Under the pieces are notes generated by a model. That model was given only the letters and a program-made list of their open reading frames with translations, did not search any database and was not told the origin of the DNA. Both the position numbers and the translations under genes were made by a program. DNA of 64,000 bases from Thiopontia sp964551545 (GTDB taxonomy: Bacteria > Pseudomonadota > Gammaproteobacteria > GCF-002020875), in the NCBI GenBank assembly GCA_964551545.1, contig CAZKCT010000002.1:23888-87887 (forward strand), written 5' to 3'. Below, piece by piece: positions 1 to 9,005 of this stretch. Position 1 is the stretch's first letter. Every line of letters begins with the position of its first letter.

Positions 1-1494
1 CACGCCACCCTGCGGCACATTGAGATTGTGATCACCACACTCCCCATTTTTGTCGCCCACCTTGAAGAGGCCACCTCGGACGAGATGCTACAGACAATCT
101 CCCGAACCAGAGAGATCTATCTCTCCGGTTATCGTGTCCTGCAGCGTCGTGTTCAGGTCGCCACCAACCTGCTCACCCTCTTTACCCTGGCCCTCTTCAT
201 GGTTTTGTTATTGGCAGTATTCAACCTGCGTAGAGCTCATGTTGAGCTCGAACAGACCAATCTGGGACTGGAACACCGGGTGAACGAGCGCACCGCTGCA
301 CTGGCAGAATCGAAGGAGTATGCCGAAAATATCACCCATTCAATGAGTGAGGCGCTACTGGTCACCGACCAGGATCACCATATACTCTCCTGCAACCTGG
401 CAGCAGAACAGCTGATAGGAGACAGGGAGCCTGCCCTGATCGGTACAGCACTCTCTCAGTGGGTCGATCTTCCAGAGTGTAGCGGCACTTTCTCTGGAAA
501 AGAGGGCATCCTGACCAACAAGAGTCATCAGCCGATTCCCGTTGAGCTCTCCTGCACCAAACTACACACCGTTGAGGAGACGCAACACCGTTACACCTAT
601 CTGCTCCATGATCTGCGCCATCGCCGCCATGCTGAACAACAGCAACAGTTCCTTGCCTATCAATCAGGCATTGCCGAGATGGGGGTGACGGTGATGCATA
701 ACATCGGCAATATCATCACCAGCCTCTCCGGAAAAGTTGAACTGGCTCGCCAAGGCAATGACCTGATACTCAAAATCGCAAAGGGGGTACGTCTATTCCC
801 CAGGCAACAAGAGCTCATCAATAACACACCTGGCCAGACACATCACAGCCAGCCACTGGAAAACCACCAAAAAACGGCAGAAGTAATGGAGAAGAGCGGT
901 GAGACTATCGAGCAACTCTGCCACGACAAAGTTGCCGCACCACTCAATGGATTACTGGGAGACATTCAGCGCATCGGAGATCTGATCCGTCTTCACCAGA
1001 CCAAGATCGATTCCGAACCCGTCCAGAGCGGTTTTGATTTGAATGCTCTGGTGACTGATGTGATTGCCCTTGCCGACAGTGCCATTCAACAGCACCAAAT
1101 TACCACCGCCATTGAGTGCGATCCAATGCTGACCCATCTACTCCTCCCTCGCCACCTCTTCCAACAGATGCTGACTCATCTGCTACAGAACAGCATTGAG
1201 TCGATTGCACAGAGACAGATGAATGATCCTGCCGCCCCAAAAGGAGCAATCACCATTCAGGGCCGTATCATGGATAACAATCAGTGGAATCTGCAGCTCA
1301 TCGACAATGGCAAAGGGATTGAACAGGATAAAATCGAGAAGCTCTTCGGCCTTGGTCAATCAACCAAGCAGGGACGCAGTGGTTACGGCCTCCATGCCGT
1401 CGGGAATTTTGTCCAGAGCCAGAAGGGCTCTATCGAATTACAGAGCGAAGGTGTCAATCAGGGCGCCTCTGTCTCCCTCACCTTTCCACTGTAG
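1..1494 (+). CDS. Sensor histidine kinase, 5' end missing
   Basis: Membrane-bound sensor kinase whose reading frame is already open at base 1, so the N-terminus lies outside the window. A GTG at 28 is in frame but probably internal. Visible in order: a short extracytoplasmic stretch, one membrane segment (about bases 160-230), a coiled linker, a PAS-like region (about 320-600), a phosphoacceptor box with His in MGVTVMHNIGN (about 680-710), then a GHKL ATPase with N-box (HLLQNSIES), G1 (DNGKGI) and G2 (GYGLHAV). The HNIGN box is the form seen in many diguanylate-cyclase-like or orphan sensor kinases. No response regulator is adjacent, so its partner is unknown. Kinase assignment is firm; signal and target are not. 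Confidence 0.88.
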   Translation, partial: HATLRHIEIVITTLPIFVAHLEEATSDEMLQTISRTREIYLSGYRVLQRRVQVATNLLTLFTLALFMVLLLAVFNLRRAHVELEQTNLGLEHRVNERTAALAESKEYAENITHSMSEALLVTDQDHHILSCNLAAEQLIGDREPALIGTALSQWVDLPECSGTFSGKEGILTNKSHQPIPVELSCTKLHTVEETQHRYTYLLHDLRHRRHAEQQQQFLAYQSGIAEMGVTVMHNIGNIITSLSGKVELARQGNDLILKIAKGVRLFPRQQELINNTPGQTHHSQPLENHQKTAEVMEKSGETIEQLCHDKVAAPLNGLLGDIQRIGDLIRLHQTKIDSEPVQSGFDLNALVTDVIALADSAIQQHQITTAIECDPMLTHLLLPRHLFQQMLTHLLQNSIESIAQRQMNDPAAPKGAITIQGRIMDNNQWNLQLIDNGKGIEQDKIEKLFGLGQSTKQGRSGYGLHAVGNFVQSQKGSIELQSEGVNQGASVSLTFPL

Positions 1495-1529
1495 CCAAGC
1501 CAAAGCACGACGTTTCCGCAGCAGCGCCA

Positions 1530-2939
1530 TCAGAGGATATTGATGGCGTAGTCCGAGAGTCGCGAACGCTCCCCCATCTGCAAGGTGACATGACCACTGT
1601 GATTCCAGCTCTTGAAGCGGTCTACCGCATAGGTCAGGCCTGAGCTGGTCTCGGTGAGATAGAGGGTGTCGATCTGAGCCAGATTGCCGATACAGACAAT
1701 CTTGGTGCCTGGCCCTGCACGGGTCACCAGTGCCTTGATCTGCTTGGAGGTGAGATTCTGCGCCTCGTCAATGATCAGATAGCGATTGACAAAGGTTCTG
1801 CCACGCATGAAGTTCATGGAGCGAATCTTGATGCGGTGGTTGATCAGCTCCTGGGTCGCCTCACGCTCAAATGGGGTGCTCTTATCATGCATGGTGAGCA
1901 CCTCTAGATTATCCATCAATGCTCCCATCCATGGGGCCATCTTCTCCTCCTCAGTACCAGGCAGGAAGCCGATATCTTCGCCTAGAGGAATGGTGATTCG
2001 AGTCATCACGATCTCACTGTATAGATTCTGTTCTAGCACCTGCTCCAGGCCTGCGGCCAATGCCAACAGTGTCTTCCCTGTTCCTGCAGGGCCGAGTAGG
2101 GTGACAAAATCAAACTGTGGGTCCATCAATAAGTTGAGTGCAAAGTTCTGCTCTCGATTGCGAGCCTGAATCCCCCACACCGAATGGTTCTCGGAACTGT
2201 AGTTATGTACTCGCTCCAGTACCGCTTGAGTGCCTTCCACTTTTCGAATGATGTAGTCGTTGCTCTCGGAGTGGGGATCCGCAAGAAATTCTCCGGCCTC
2301 CCATTCCGCAATCACCTCTCCCTCGACCTGGTACAGCGAGTGGCCATCCTCCTGCCAGCTCTTCAGATCCTTGCCAACCTCCTCCCAGAAATCGGGTTCA
2401 ATCTCATAGAATCCACTGGTCAACAGATCGACATCGTCCAACACCTTGTCATTGCGATAGTCTTCGCTATGGATGCCGAGGATAGAGGCCTTGATGCGCA
2501 GATTGATATCGCGCGTCACCAACCGTACATCATTGACCTTCTCTTGTAGCGCCAGCACCGTCGCCAGAATGCTGTTATCCGCCGTGTTACCCGGCAGGGT
2601 CTCTGGCAGTTTGACGCGATCAGTCGAGGTCTGGAAGAAGAGTCGCCCCGAAGACTGATCGGCCACATTGGTCATCACCCCTGGTGGAATCAGCGGAACC
2701 CCCTCCTTGATCTGGTTGAGGCTACAGCTCTCTACCAGCTCATCAATGAAGCGGCTGACCTGACGCACATTGCGGGCGATCTCTGACCCCCCCTTCTTGC
2801 CCCGATCAAGCTCTTCCAGCACCACCATTGGCAGGTAGACATCATGTTCCTGAAAACGAAACAGCGCCGTTGGATCATGCATCAGAATATTGGTATCCAG
2901 TACAAAAAGCCGGGTTTCGACGTCTGTTTTTCTCACCAT
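1530..2939 (-). CDS. PhoH family ATPase with N-terminal PIN domain
   Basis: 469-residue two-domain protein. The N-terminus is a PIN nuclease-like domain (residues 10-150: LFVLDTNILMHDP, acidic residues in LEELD and TRDINL). The C-terminus is a PhoH-type P-loop ATPase with Walker A GPAGTGKT (283-290) and Walker B LIIDEAQN (about 388-395). The full-length PIN-PhoH fusion (YlaK/PhoH2-like) is known for RNA unwinding and cleavage in other bacteria; that role here is inferred. It is convergent with the upstream kinase and divergent from ubiC. The ATG at 2939 is the first start of a complete PIN domain. Confidence 0.92.
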   Translation of the reverse strand: MVRKTDVETRLFVLDTNILMHDPTALFRFQEHDVYLPMVVLEELDRGKKGGSEIARNVRQVSRFIDELVESCSLNQIKEGVPLIPPGVMTNVADQSSGRLFFQTSTDRVKLPETLPGNTADNSILATVLALQEKVNDVRLVTRDINLRIKASILGIHSEDYRNDKVLDDVDLLTSGFYEIEPDFWEEVGKDLKSWQEDGHSLYQVEGEVIAEWEAGEFLADPHSESNDYIIRKVEGTQAVLERVHNYSSENHSVWGIQARNREQNFALNLLMDPQFDFVTLLGPAGTGKTLLALAAGLEQVLEQNLYSEIVMTRITIPLGEDIGFLPGTEEEKMAPWMGALMDNLEVLTMHDKSTPFEREATQELINHRIKIRSMNFMRGRTFVNRYLIIDEAQNLTSKQIKALVTRAGPGTKIVCIGNLAQIDTLYLTETSSGLTYAVDRFKSWNHSGHVTLQMGERSRLSDYAINIL

Positions 2940-3070
2940 GCACTCCCTGAATGGTCGATGATTAACGATAGACTCTGACTTTGATCATACCGCGCAATTC
3001 TCCCCTTTCCCATGAATTTATGATGGCCGTTACTGGCCTCTGGCCATTCGAGATGAAGGGAGCAGGCGTC

Positions 3071-3652
3071 ATGGCAGCAGAATGCGTATACTCTCCCACC
3101 ATGAATTTCCCCCTCCATGAGCCGCACTGGGTTAATGAGGCGCAACTCTCTCTGCTCCAACCTAATCCCATCGTTCGCCAGCAGCTGCTGAGTAACGGCT
3201 CACTGACAAAAACCATTATCCAGCACTGCAGTGGCCGTTTTCGGGTAGAGGTTGTTCGACAGGGCTTCACCCCCATCCATCAGAGTGAACGAGAGCTATT
3301 GGGGCTTCGTGGTGGCGCCACGGCCAATACCCGTGACGTCCTTCTTCACTGCAGTGAGCCACCTTGGGTCTTTGCTCACACCGTGATTCCCCACTATGCA
3401 CTGCATCGGGCCCTTCGACGGCTGACCCAACTGGGTAACCGATCGCTGGGGGCCGTGCTCCACTCCTCCAGAAAGATGTCGCGAGACGTCGTGCAATATG
3501 CCCGCTTCCATCCACAACACTGGCTCTTTCAGCAGGCCACTGCCAACTTGAGCACGCCACCCACTCACCTCTGGGGACGTCGCATTCTCTATCGCATTGA
3601 TGGTGATCCGCTGCTGGTCAACGAACTATTCCTGCCACAATTCAACCAGTAA
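3071..3652 (+). CDS. ubiC: Chorismate--pyruvate lyase (ubiquinone biosynthesis)
   Basis: Converts chorismate to 4-hydroxybenzoate plus pyruvate, the first committed step of ubiquinone synthesis, in the cytosol. UbiC hallmarks are visible: GSLTKTIIQ, the RVEVVRQGF segment carrying the substrate Arg, PWVFAHTVIP, the LGNRSLGAVL turn, and the C-terminal LWGRRILYRIDG and PLLVNELFLP with the catalytic Glu. The frame is open from 2981, but the ATG at 3071 has a GGGAG about 8 bases upstream and gives 193 residues, closer to the family's 165-190. The ATG at 3101 is also possible. No ubiA follows. Confidence 0.9.
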   Translation: MAAECVYSPTMNFPLHEPHWVNEAQLSLLQPNPIVRQQLLSNGSLTKTIIQHCSGRFRVEVVRQGFTPIHQSERELLGLRGGATANTRDVLLHCSEPPWVFAHTVIPHYALHRALRRLTQLGNRSLGAVLHSSRKMSRDVVQYARFHPQHWLFQQATANLSTPPTHLWGRRILYRIDGDPLLVNELFLPQFNQ

Positions 3653-3747
3653 CCCACTGAAAACTTTAATCTGTCATACCACTGTCAGACGAATGGCGTG
3701 GCAGCCTCTCCCCCTTCACTCTATCTTCACCCAGACAGCAACCAGAG

Positions 3748-4224
3748 TTGATCATGATTGTTCGAAAACTACGACTACAACGCGGCTGGCCCCAGGAGCA
3801 GCTCGCCACCCTCAGTGGATTGAGCATTCGAACCATCCAACGCATCGAACGGGGGAAAAACCCAAGTCTGGAATCTCTCAACGCCTTGGCTGCCGTATTC
3901 GAGATTGATATTTCAGAGCTACAAGGGGAGGCAAAGATGGAGACGAACCACAGTGGGCTATCAACCGAAGAGCAAAAGGCCATCGAGTCAGTGCGCGATA
4001 TCAAAGCCTTCTATGTACACCTGATCACCTATCTGATCATGGTACCCACCTTTTTTGTCATTGACCTGATGACCTCAGAGGGGCTGCAGTGGGCCTGGTG
4101 GCCGGTGATGGGATGGGGGATTGGTATCCTCTCACATGGACTCAATGTATTTGAGGTACTCAATCTGTTTGGCCCCAACTGGGAGCGGCGACAGATTGAA
4201 AAGCGCCTGGGGAAAAAGCTCTAG
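3748..4224 (+). CDS. Helix-turn-helix regulator fused to a 2TM domain
   Basis: Membrane-tethered XRE-type DNA-binding protein of 158 residues. Residues 5-58 form the HTH (LRLQRGWPQEQLATLSGLS, then RTIQRIERGKNPSLESL). Residues 85-158 match the bacterial 2TM domain: two hydrophobic helices (HLITYLIMVPTFFVIDLM and WAWWPVMGWGIGILSHGLNVF) and a basic tail. Such fusions are presumed one-component membrane regulators; the target is unknown. The start is TTG 3748 or, more conventionally, ATG 3754. It stands alone, with the convergent unknown gene ending 8 bases downstream. Confidence 0.82.
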   Translation: MIMIVRKLRLQRGWPQEQLATLSGLSIRTIQRIERGKNPSLESLNALAAVFEIDISELQGEAKMETNHSGLSTEEQKAIESVRDIKAFYVHLITYLIMVPTFFVIDLMTSEGLQWAWWPVMGWGIGILSHGLNVFEVLNLFGPNWERRQIEKRLGKKL

Positions 4225-4232
4225 CCTCTCAT

Positions 4233-4787
4233 CTACGGGGCACCAATATAGGCATAGCTCCAATCAACACCACTCTCCCGCTGCAGCAAACCCAGCAGCT
4301 GGTCTGATGGCACGGCCTCCCCCTCAAAGATATTCCATAACGAGATTCGGGTCGCAGAAAGCGCTGCCGTCTTTCTCCATGCAATCTGGTCAGCATGGAT
4401 CGTTGCACCACAGTGGTCGCAATGGACAACAGGCACCACCTCGTCAACCAACTCCGGCAGCACTCCGTATCGCTGCTTGCACGCCTTACAGGCAGATTTC
4501 AGGTTACTACCACTCACCAATCGGCACTGTGTCTCCGACTCTAGCTGCAGATAACAGAAAGGGGCTCCCGTCTCTGTCGGCGCCAGCTCAATCGACGGTG
4601 AACAACCCAAAAAGAGAAAAGCATCAAAGAAACGCGCTCCGACCTGATAACTCTCGGCACCATATGAGTTTGGCAGTGCCTCATCCATCATCTGTTGCTG
4701 CTGCAGCTGATCCCTCAGTGGCTGTAGCGGCAGCTGCAGCAGGGGATCTTTTGGATAGAGCACTAAACGGCGGATAGTCATTGTCAT
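4233..4787 (-). CDS. Unknown protein with two CxxC zinc-ribbon-like pairs
   Basis: I do not recognise this family. 184 residues from the ATG at 4787; the open frame extends to 4892, but that part would be a hydrophobic extension with no ribosome site and would overlap the divergent neighbour. The middle has a Gln-rich stretch. The C-terminal half carries ACKACKQRYG and, about 25 residues on, HCDHCGATI, two CxxC knuckles suited to binding one zinc. A conserved-looking WN/WSY end follows. It is divergent from the 4831 gene with only 43 bases between starts, so the two may share a control region. Likely cytosolic; function unknown. Confidence 0.6.
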   Translation of the reverse strand: MTMTIRRLVLYPKDPLLQLPLQPLRDQLQQQQMMDEALPNSYGAESYQVGARFFDAFLFLGCSPSIELAPTETGAPFCYLQLESETQCRLVSGSNLKSACKACKQRYGVLPELVDEVVPVVHCDHCGATIHADQIAWRKTAALSATRISLWNIFEGEAVPSDQLLGLLQRESGVDWSYAYIGAP

Positions 4788-4830
4788 GGCCAACTCTATT
4801 CTACAGACAATCCACTGCAATGAGACTAGA

Positions 4831-5310
4831 ATGAACAGGATGAGCAGTCCCCACAGTACCGCCTCATTCTTTACCCCAGAGGCATACGCCACTCATGATG
4901 ATCTGATTCTGGCCAAAACCTATAACCTGGCCCATACCCTGCTTCATCGCAGTGAACAGAACCATCTCTTTGTCCCCATTCGGTCGATGCAGTACCTCGC
5001 CATCATCGAGGCTTCGACCTTCTGGTTTGTCGATAGCATGGCCTACGCGGTACAGGATGGGGAGGGTGGACGGATCATTACCATCTCCTGGAAACCTCAA
5101 ATTGAGGCTCATGACCGTGAAGGACTCGATCAGCATATGGCCTGCCACGTCACCTATTACGGTGATGATCAGAGCGAAATCCAGAATCGCCTGCGTGGTG
5201 AATTTCTACAAGCAATGGAACTGATTGATGAACGTTACCGGGAGAAACTCCCCGTTGATCAAGGGGTGCGTATTCTCCCCTTCCGCCCCGTTACCGACCA
5301 CTCAGCGTGA
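4831..5310 (+). CDS. Unknown protein, divergent partner of the zinc-ribbon gene
   Basis: Not recognised. About 159 residues from the ATG at 4831 (ATG 4840 is also possible; the frame is open from 4786, which would overlap the divergent start). No signal peptide or membrane helix is seen. The protein looks soluble and acidic, with a core rich in aromatics (STFWFVDSMAYAV, RIITISWKPQ) and a C-terminal helix (LQAMELIDERYREKL). The last 9 bases overlap the end of the aldolase gene on the opposite strand, an unusually tight convergent arrangement. Composition resembles its neighbours, so it is probably a real gene. Confidence 0.6.
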   Translation: MNRMSSPHSTASFFTPEAYATHDDLILAKTYNLAHTLLHRSEQNHLFVPIRSMQYLAIIEASTFWFVDSMAYAVQDGEGGRIITISWKPQIEAHDREGLDQHMACHVTYYGDDQSEIQNRLRGEFLQAMELIDERYREKLPVDQGVRILPFRPVTDHSA

Positions 5311-6495
5311 CAACGAACGCTGCTGGCAGACCCCACGCAACCCCTCATCAACTTGTGATTGCAGACGACGCCTGAAGAAGTCGGTGATAGCAGGATTCTG
5401 GCTGCAGTGTTGACGCGCCTGTTCACTGACAAAACGGATACGCCAGCTGAAGCGGTACTGCTGTGAGCTGGATGATTGAGGTTGCCCACCAATCGAGCAG
5501 TCAGAGATCCCCGGCATCGTTGCCAACAAATCACACCCCTCCTGGAGCAGCAGGTCCATCTGCCGAGGCGACAATGTCTCTCCTTCAAACAGCCAGAGAT
5601 CATCCACTGGCTGCCACCGACCACACTGCTCCAACACCTCAGCGGCACGCCCGGCGCTCCCCCAGAGTCGCAGACAGCGCTGTACCTCCTCACCAATCTC
5701 CTCTTTCACCGTGCGCTTGAGATCGATAAAGCTCCCCTTCGGGTTCTCCTTGGTTTGTCTGCGCATCGCTGCCGCAGCGACATCAGAGAGCGCGGTGTAG
5801 TAGTTGATCTTGGCCACCCCATTGGAGGTGAGCTTGTGAAACTGCTCTTCACTCAGACCGCTGCCGCCGTGTACCTCCAACGGAGTGCCGAGTGCCTGAT
5901 TGAGCTCTTTCAATCGACGAATATCGAGCTTGGCCCGCCCTTTGACTCGGCCCTGAACCGTACCGATCGAGACGGCCAGTGAGTCGACACCAGTCCGCTC
6001 AACATAAGCACGCGCCTCAGCCACCGAGGTATAGGCGCTCTCACCCGGATGGATCTCGGCCCCCTCTCCCTCAATACCAGCCACATAACCCAACTCACCC
6101 ACCACAGAGACACCGCAGCCATGCGCCATCTCCACCACCTCACGAGTGGCTCGGATGTTATCGGGCAGCGGCTGGCTGGAGAGGTCGACCATCACCCCAT
6201 TACAGCCTAAGTTAATCGCCTGGATGGCAGACTCCAGAGAGCTGCCGTGATCAAGCTGGATGGCCACCGGAACAGATGCTCGTCGTGCCGCACGCTCGAC
6301 TGCGGCCAGCATCAGTTCCATGTCGTAATGTTCGAAGTGTGGTTCGGCAATACTGAGGATAACGGCCGATCGGCTCTCCTCTGCAGCACCCATCACTGCC
6401 TCGAGAAAATCGAGGCTGACCAGATCAAAGGCCCCCACCGCATACTGGTTCTGGTAGGCGTGATGAAGAAGATCGCGCATGTTAACCAGTGCCAT
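5302..6495 (-). CDS. Class II ketose-bisphosphate aldolase with C-terminal extra domain
   Basis: Predicted to join or split triose phosphates in the Calvin cycle (fructose- or sedoheptulose-bisphosphate). Residues 1-280 form the class II TIM barrel: LDHG with catalytic Asp82 and metal His83, GELG (Glu134), EVHGGSG with His209, and VAKINYYT near the C-terminal end. Two oddities stand out. The loop that usually reads GTxHG with a metal-ligand His is GTVQG here (Gln181, codon CAG). About 110 residues (288-397) follow the barrel and look like a small alpha/beta Dabb-like domain (YRFSWRIRF). It sits 12 bases behind cbbO as the last gene of the cbb cluster, supporting a carbon-fixation role. Activity with the altered ligand is uncertain. 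Confidence 0.82.
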   Translation of the reverse strand: MALVNMRDLLHHAYQNQYAVGAFDLVSLDFLEAVMGAAEESRSAVILSIAEPHFEHYDMELMLAAVERAARRASVPVAIQLDHGSSLESAIQAINLGCNGVMVDLSSQPLPDNIRATREVVEMAHGCGVSVVGELGYVAGIEGEGAEIHPGESAYTSVAEARAYVERTGVDSLAVSIGTVQGRVKGRAKLDIRRLKELNQALGTPLEVHGGSGLSEEQFHKLTSNGVAKINYYTALSDVAAAAMRRQTKENPKGSFIDLKRTVKEEIGEEVQRCLRLWGSAGRAAEVLEQCGRWQPVDDLWLFEGETLSPRQMDLLLQEGCDLLATMPGISDCSIGGQPQSSSSQQYRFSWRIRFVSEQARQHCSQNPAITDFFRRRLQSQVDEGLRGVCQQRSLSR

Positions 6496-6507
6496 AATAA
6501 TGCTCCG

Positions 6508-8853
6508 CTATGAGGTCAGGCTTGCAAACAGGGTCGGCAACTGCTCAGGCAGCCTGTCAACATGGTCGACAATGGTGTAGTTATTGGCACCAAAGATTCG
6601 CTTCACATAATCGTCTGCATTGGGATCCAGCGTCAGGCAGTAAGTGAGAACCCCATTGGTATAGAGCTCCTCCACCGCCTTCTTGGTGTCGTGGCGCAGA
6701 TGCTGTGGATCGCGCTCATCAATATCTGCCGGTTCACCATCAGTAATCATCAACACCAGCTTGCGCCGCTCCGGCTGTTTCAGCAAATGGCTTCCAGCAT
6801 GTCGCAGTGCAGCACCCATCCGTGTCGAAAGCCCCCCCTGCATGCCGGCCAGTCGCGACTTCGCCTCATCATTGAAGTGCTGATTGAAATCCTTGAAGCG
6901 GTAGTACTGCACATCATGGCGCCCATCAGAGGCGAAACCATGAATCGCAAATGGATCCCCAATCCCCTCAATCGCCGTTGCCACCAGGGTAGTCGCCTCA
7001 CGAGTCAACTGGAGAACCGTCTTCTCTGAGCCATTCATCGGCTCATTGGTCGACTCGGAGAGATCAAGCAGCACCACCACTGAGAGATCACGATTCTTCA
7101 ACACGTTGCGCATGGTAATGCGGGTACTGGGCTGCTCGCCCATGCGAATCGCGATCATCGCATCAATCGCGGCATTTACATCGATCTCATCCCCATCCTC
7201 CATGTTGCGAACACGTTGCACACCCTCTGGGGTCAGCAGATCAATAATCTGTTTAATACGGTGAGCAACCGGTTTGTACTGATCAACGATCGCCTCGATA
7301 TCCTCTACCATGCCACGGGGCTGACGCCGCTCATAGACAGTCGCCCAATCCGGACGGTGAAGCTGAATCTGGTAGTCCCACTCCTGATAATGGTAGGGAT
7401 CCGAGACCGGCTCCTTGCCCCACATATCATTGAAGCTGATCTGCTCATCGGTCAGATCATCCTCATAGGGACGCATATTGGTCGAGCAGGTCCAGATCTC
7501 CTGCGCATCGTCACCGGCCAACTCACAATCGACCTCATTGGCCATCTCGATGACACTCACCTGCTTGCGCACCTGGCGCTGGCTGGCGGGCACGTATTCA
7601 GTCTCTACCTCCCAGCTGAACCCCTCAAACTCCCACACATAACGATTGTCATCACGATACGGGATATCAATTCGCTCCAGAATACGCAGACTTGGTACGG
7701 CCTTGCGCTCAGCAAAGAGGTTGAACAGGTCGAGACCCAGCTCCCAGCTCAGATGGTTATCATCTTTACGCTCAACAACCTGCTGATGGAAACGGGTTGC
7801 GATCTCATTCAGTGCTGCATCCTCAGAGGTGATACTCTCATCGAGCAGCATCTGTGCAAAGTGGGTCAACTGCACCATCGTTGAATGCTCAGGCATCTCT
7901 TCAACCGGCACCTGCATGATGGTGCGCCACAGCTTTTTCAGCCCTGGAAAATCATTGACCGCGTTGTACTCAATGCGCGCATCCTCGACAAAGCCAATAA
8001 AGAAGATCTGTGCCGGACTGAGCTGCTCGGCAGAGACTGGGGCCGTCGAGTACATCATGTGTGCAGCCATATGGGCGGCCGTCGCACGATAGAGCTCAAT
8101 CCCGGGGATGCCGCCATAGTCATCCAGTGCATCCGGCAGATGGAGAATACGATGTTCAATATAGGGCCGGAAATCGGCAAAGTCCGCACCCGTTGGGCGC
8201 AGGAAGAAATCACGCCCCCAGAGTGCCCGCAGATAGAAGTTGAGCTTGCGCTGACTTTTCACAAAGAGGGTGCCACGACGCTCCTTCTGCAGCACCGCCT
8301 GACTATCCGCCGACTCCAGATTGAAGTAACTGGTGAGATTGTCGTAGTCACGACGGTAGGCCTGCGCACCGAAGTTAGCCCAGCGCCGCAGACCACTCAA
8401 CGTCAGCTTGGAAAGCAGCTCATCCATATGGTTGAGCATTGGACGCACACCACGCGAGGCGGTCGAGGCCAATTGATGGATCAGGGTCAGGTAGCCACGG
8501 AACAGCTCCGCATCACCCAGATTACGGGCGGCTGAAGGCATACTGTCAAACAGCAGTGCGACCACCTCACCCGAGGTCATCGAGGAGAGTTTCATTGCGG
8601 CGGTGATGCTGTCACCGACCACATCCTCACCACACTCCTTGGCCACCAGTGGCATCTCCTGCAGATAGGAGATCACCACCTCGGGGCCACGCCCAAGCTT
8701 AGTGAGGCTCTTGGCGCCATCCAGATACTCCTGCAGCCCCGCAGGAGACATGACGCGGGAGGCCTCCTGAAAAGTCCCCTCAAGGATGTCATGCACCTCC
8801 GGTGCAATCACCTCAAGATCGGCCTCATATTCGGAGAGCTGGATACTCATCAC
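6508..8853 (-). CDS. cbbO: RuBisCO activase subunit CbbO (VWA protein)
   Basis: 781-residue adaptor of the CbbQO-type RuBisCO activase: CbbO docks on RuBisCO and on the CbbQ hexamer, which removes inhibitory sugar phosphates. The C-terminal 200 residues are a von Willebrand A domain with the MIDAS motif DLSES (about residue 595), the MGAALRHAG segment and LMITDGEP. The long N-terminal helical region matches the CbbO/NorD family. NorD is the closest alternative, but the RuBisCO context settles it. It lies 152 bases behind cbbQ and 12 bases ahead of the aldolase gene, in the same direction. Confidence 0.93.
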   Translation of the reverse strand: MMSIQLSEYEADLEVIAPEVHDILEGTFQEASRVMSPAGLQEYLDGAKSLTKLGRGPEVVISYLQEMPLVAKECGEDVVGDSITAAMKLSSMTSGEVVALLFDSMPSAARNLGDAELFRGYLTLIHQLASTASRGVRPMLNHMDELLSKLTLSGLRRWANFGAQAYRRDYDNLTSYFNLESADSQAVLQKERRGTLFVKSQRKLNFYLRALWGRDFFLRPTGADFADFRPYIEHRILHLPDALDDYGGIPGIELYRATAAHMAAHMMYSTAPVSAEQLSPAQIFFIGFVEDARIEYNAVNDFPGLKKLWRTIMQVPVEEMPEHSTMVQLTHFAQMLLDESITSEDAALNEIATRFHQQVVERKDDNHLSWELGLDLFNLFAERKAVPSLRILERIDIPYRDDNRYVWEFEGFSWEVETEYVPASQRQVRKQVSVIEMANEVDCELAGDDAQEIWTCSTNMRPYEDDLTDEQISFNDMWGKEPVSDPYHYQEWDYQIQLHRPDWATVYERRQPRGMVEDIEAIVDQYKPVAHRIKQIIDLLTPEGVQRVRNMEDGDEIDVNAAIDAMIAIRMGEQPSTRITMRNVLKNRDLSVVVLLDLSESTNEPMNGSEKTVLQLTREATTLVATAIEGIGDPFAIHGFASDGRHDVQYYRFKDFNQHFNDEAKSRLAGMQGGLSTRMGAALRHAGSHLLKQPERRKLVLMITDGEPADIDERDPQHLRHDTKKAVEELYTNGVLTYCLTLDPNADDYVKRIFGANNYTIVDHVDRLPEQLPTLFASLTS

Positions 8854-8905
8854 AATCTCCTCTCATAGCGCATGAAAATATATTCGTAAAACTGCTCAGG
8901 TTGCT

Positions 8906-8989
8906 CCTAAAGGCGCCTGGTTCAAGGCAGAAAATGTGAGCTTACAAATGTAAAGACCATTTTCGAACGCCGAATCGGGGGCCTTTAGG
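8906..8989. repeat. Inverted repeat in the cbbQ-cbbO spacer
   Basis: A 9-base arm CCTAAAGGC (8906-8914) is repeated inverted as GCCTTTAGG (8981-8989), with two further matching bases beyond a single mismatch. The 66-base interval carries a small TTACA/TGTAA hairpin. There is no T-run, so it is not an ordinary terminator. In a polycistronic cbbQ-cbbO message it could act as a processing or stability element. Confidence 0.4.
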
Positions 8990-9005
8990 GGTTAGCTGAA
9001 CGGTT

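Noticed and set aside
7216..7884. Long opposite-strand open frames inside cbbO and similar ones in atpA, atpD, cbbL, recF and trpB
   Set aside because: They lie wholly within well-conserved genes, have no ribosome sites or families, and reflect biased codon use.
6508..8853. NorD as the identity of the VWA gene
   Set aside because: CbbO and NorD are related, but adjacency to cbbLS and cbbQ and absence of norCB favour CbbO.
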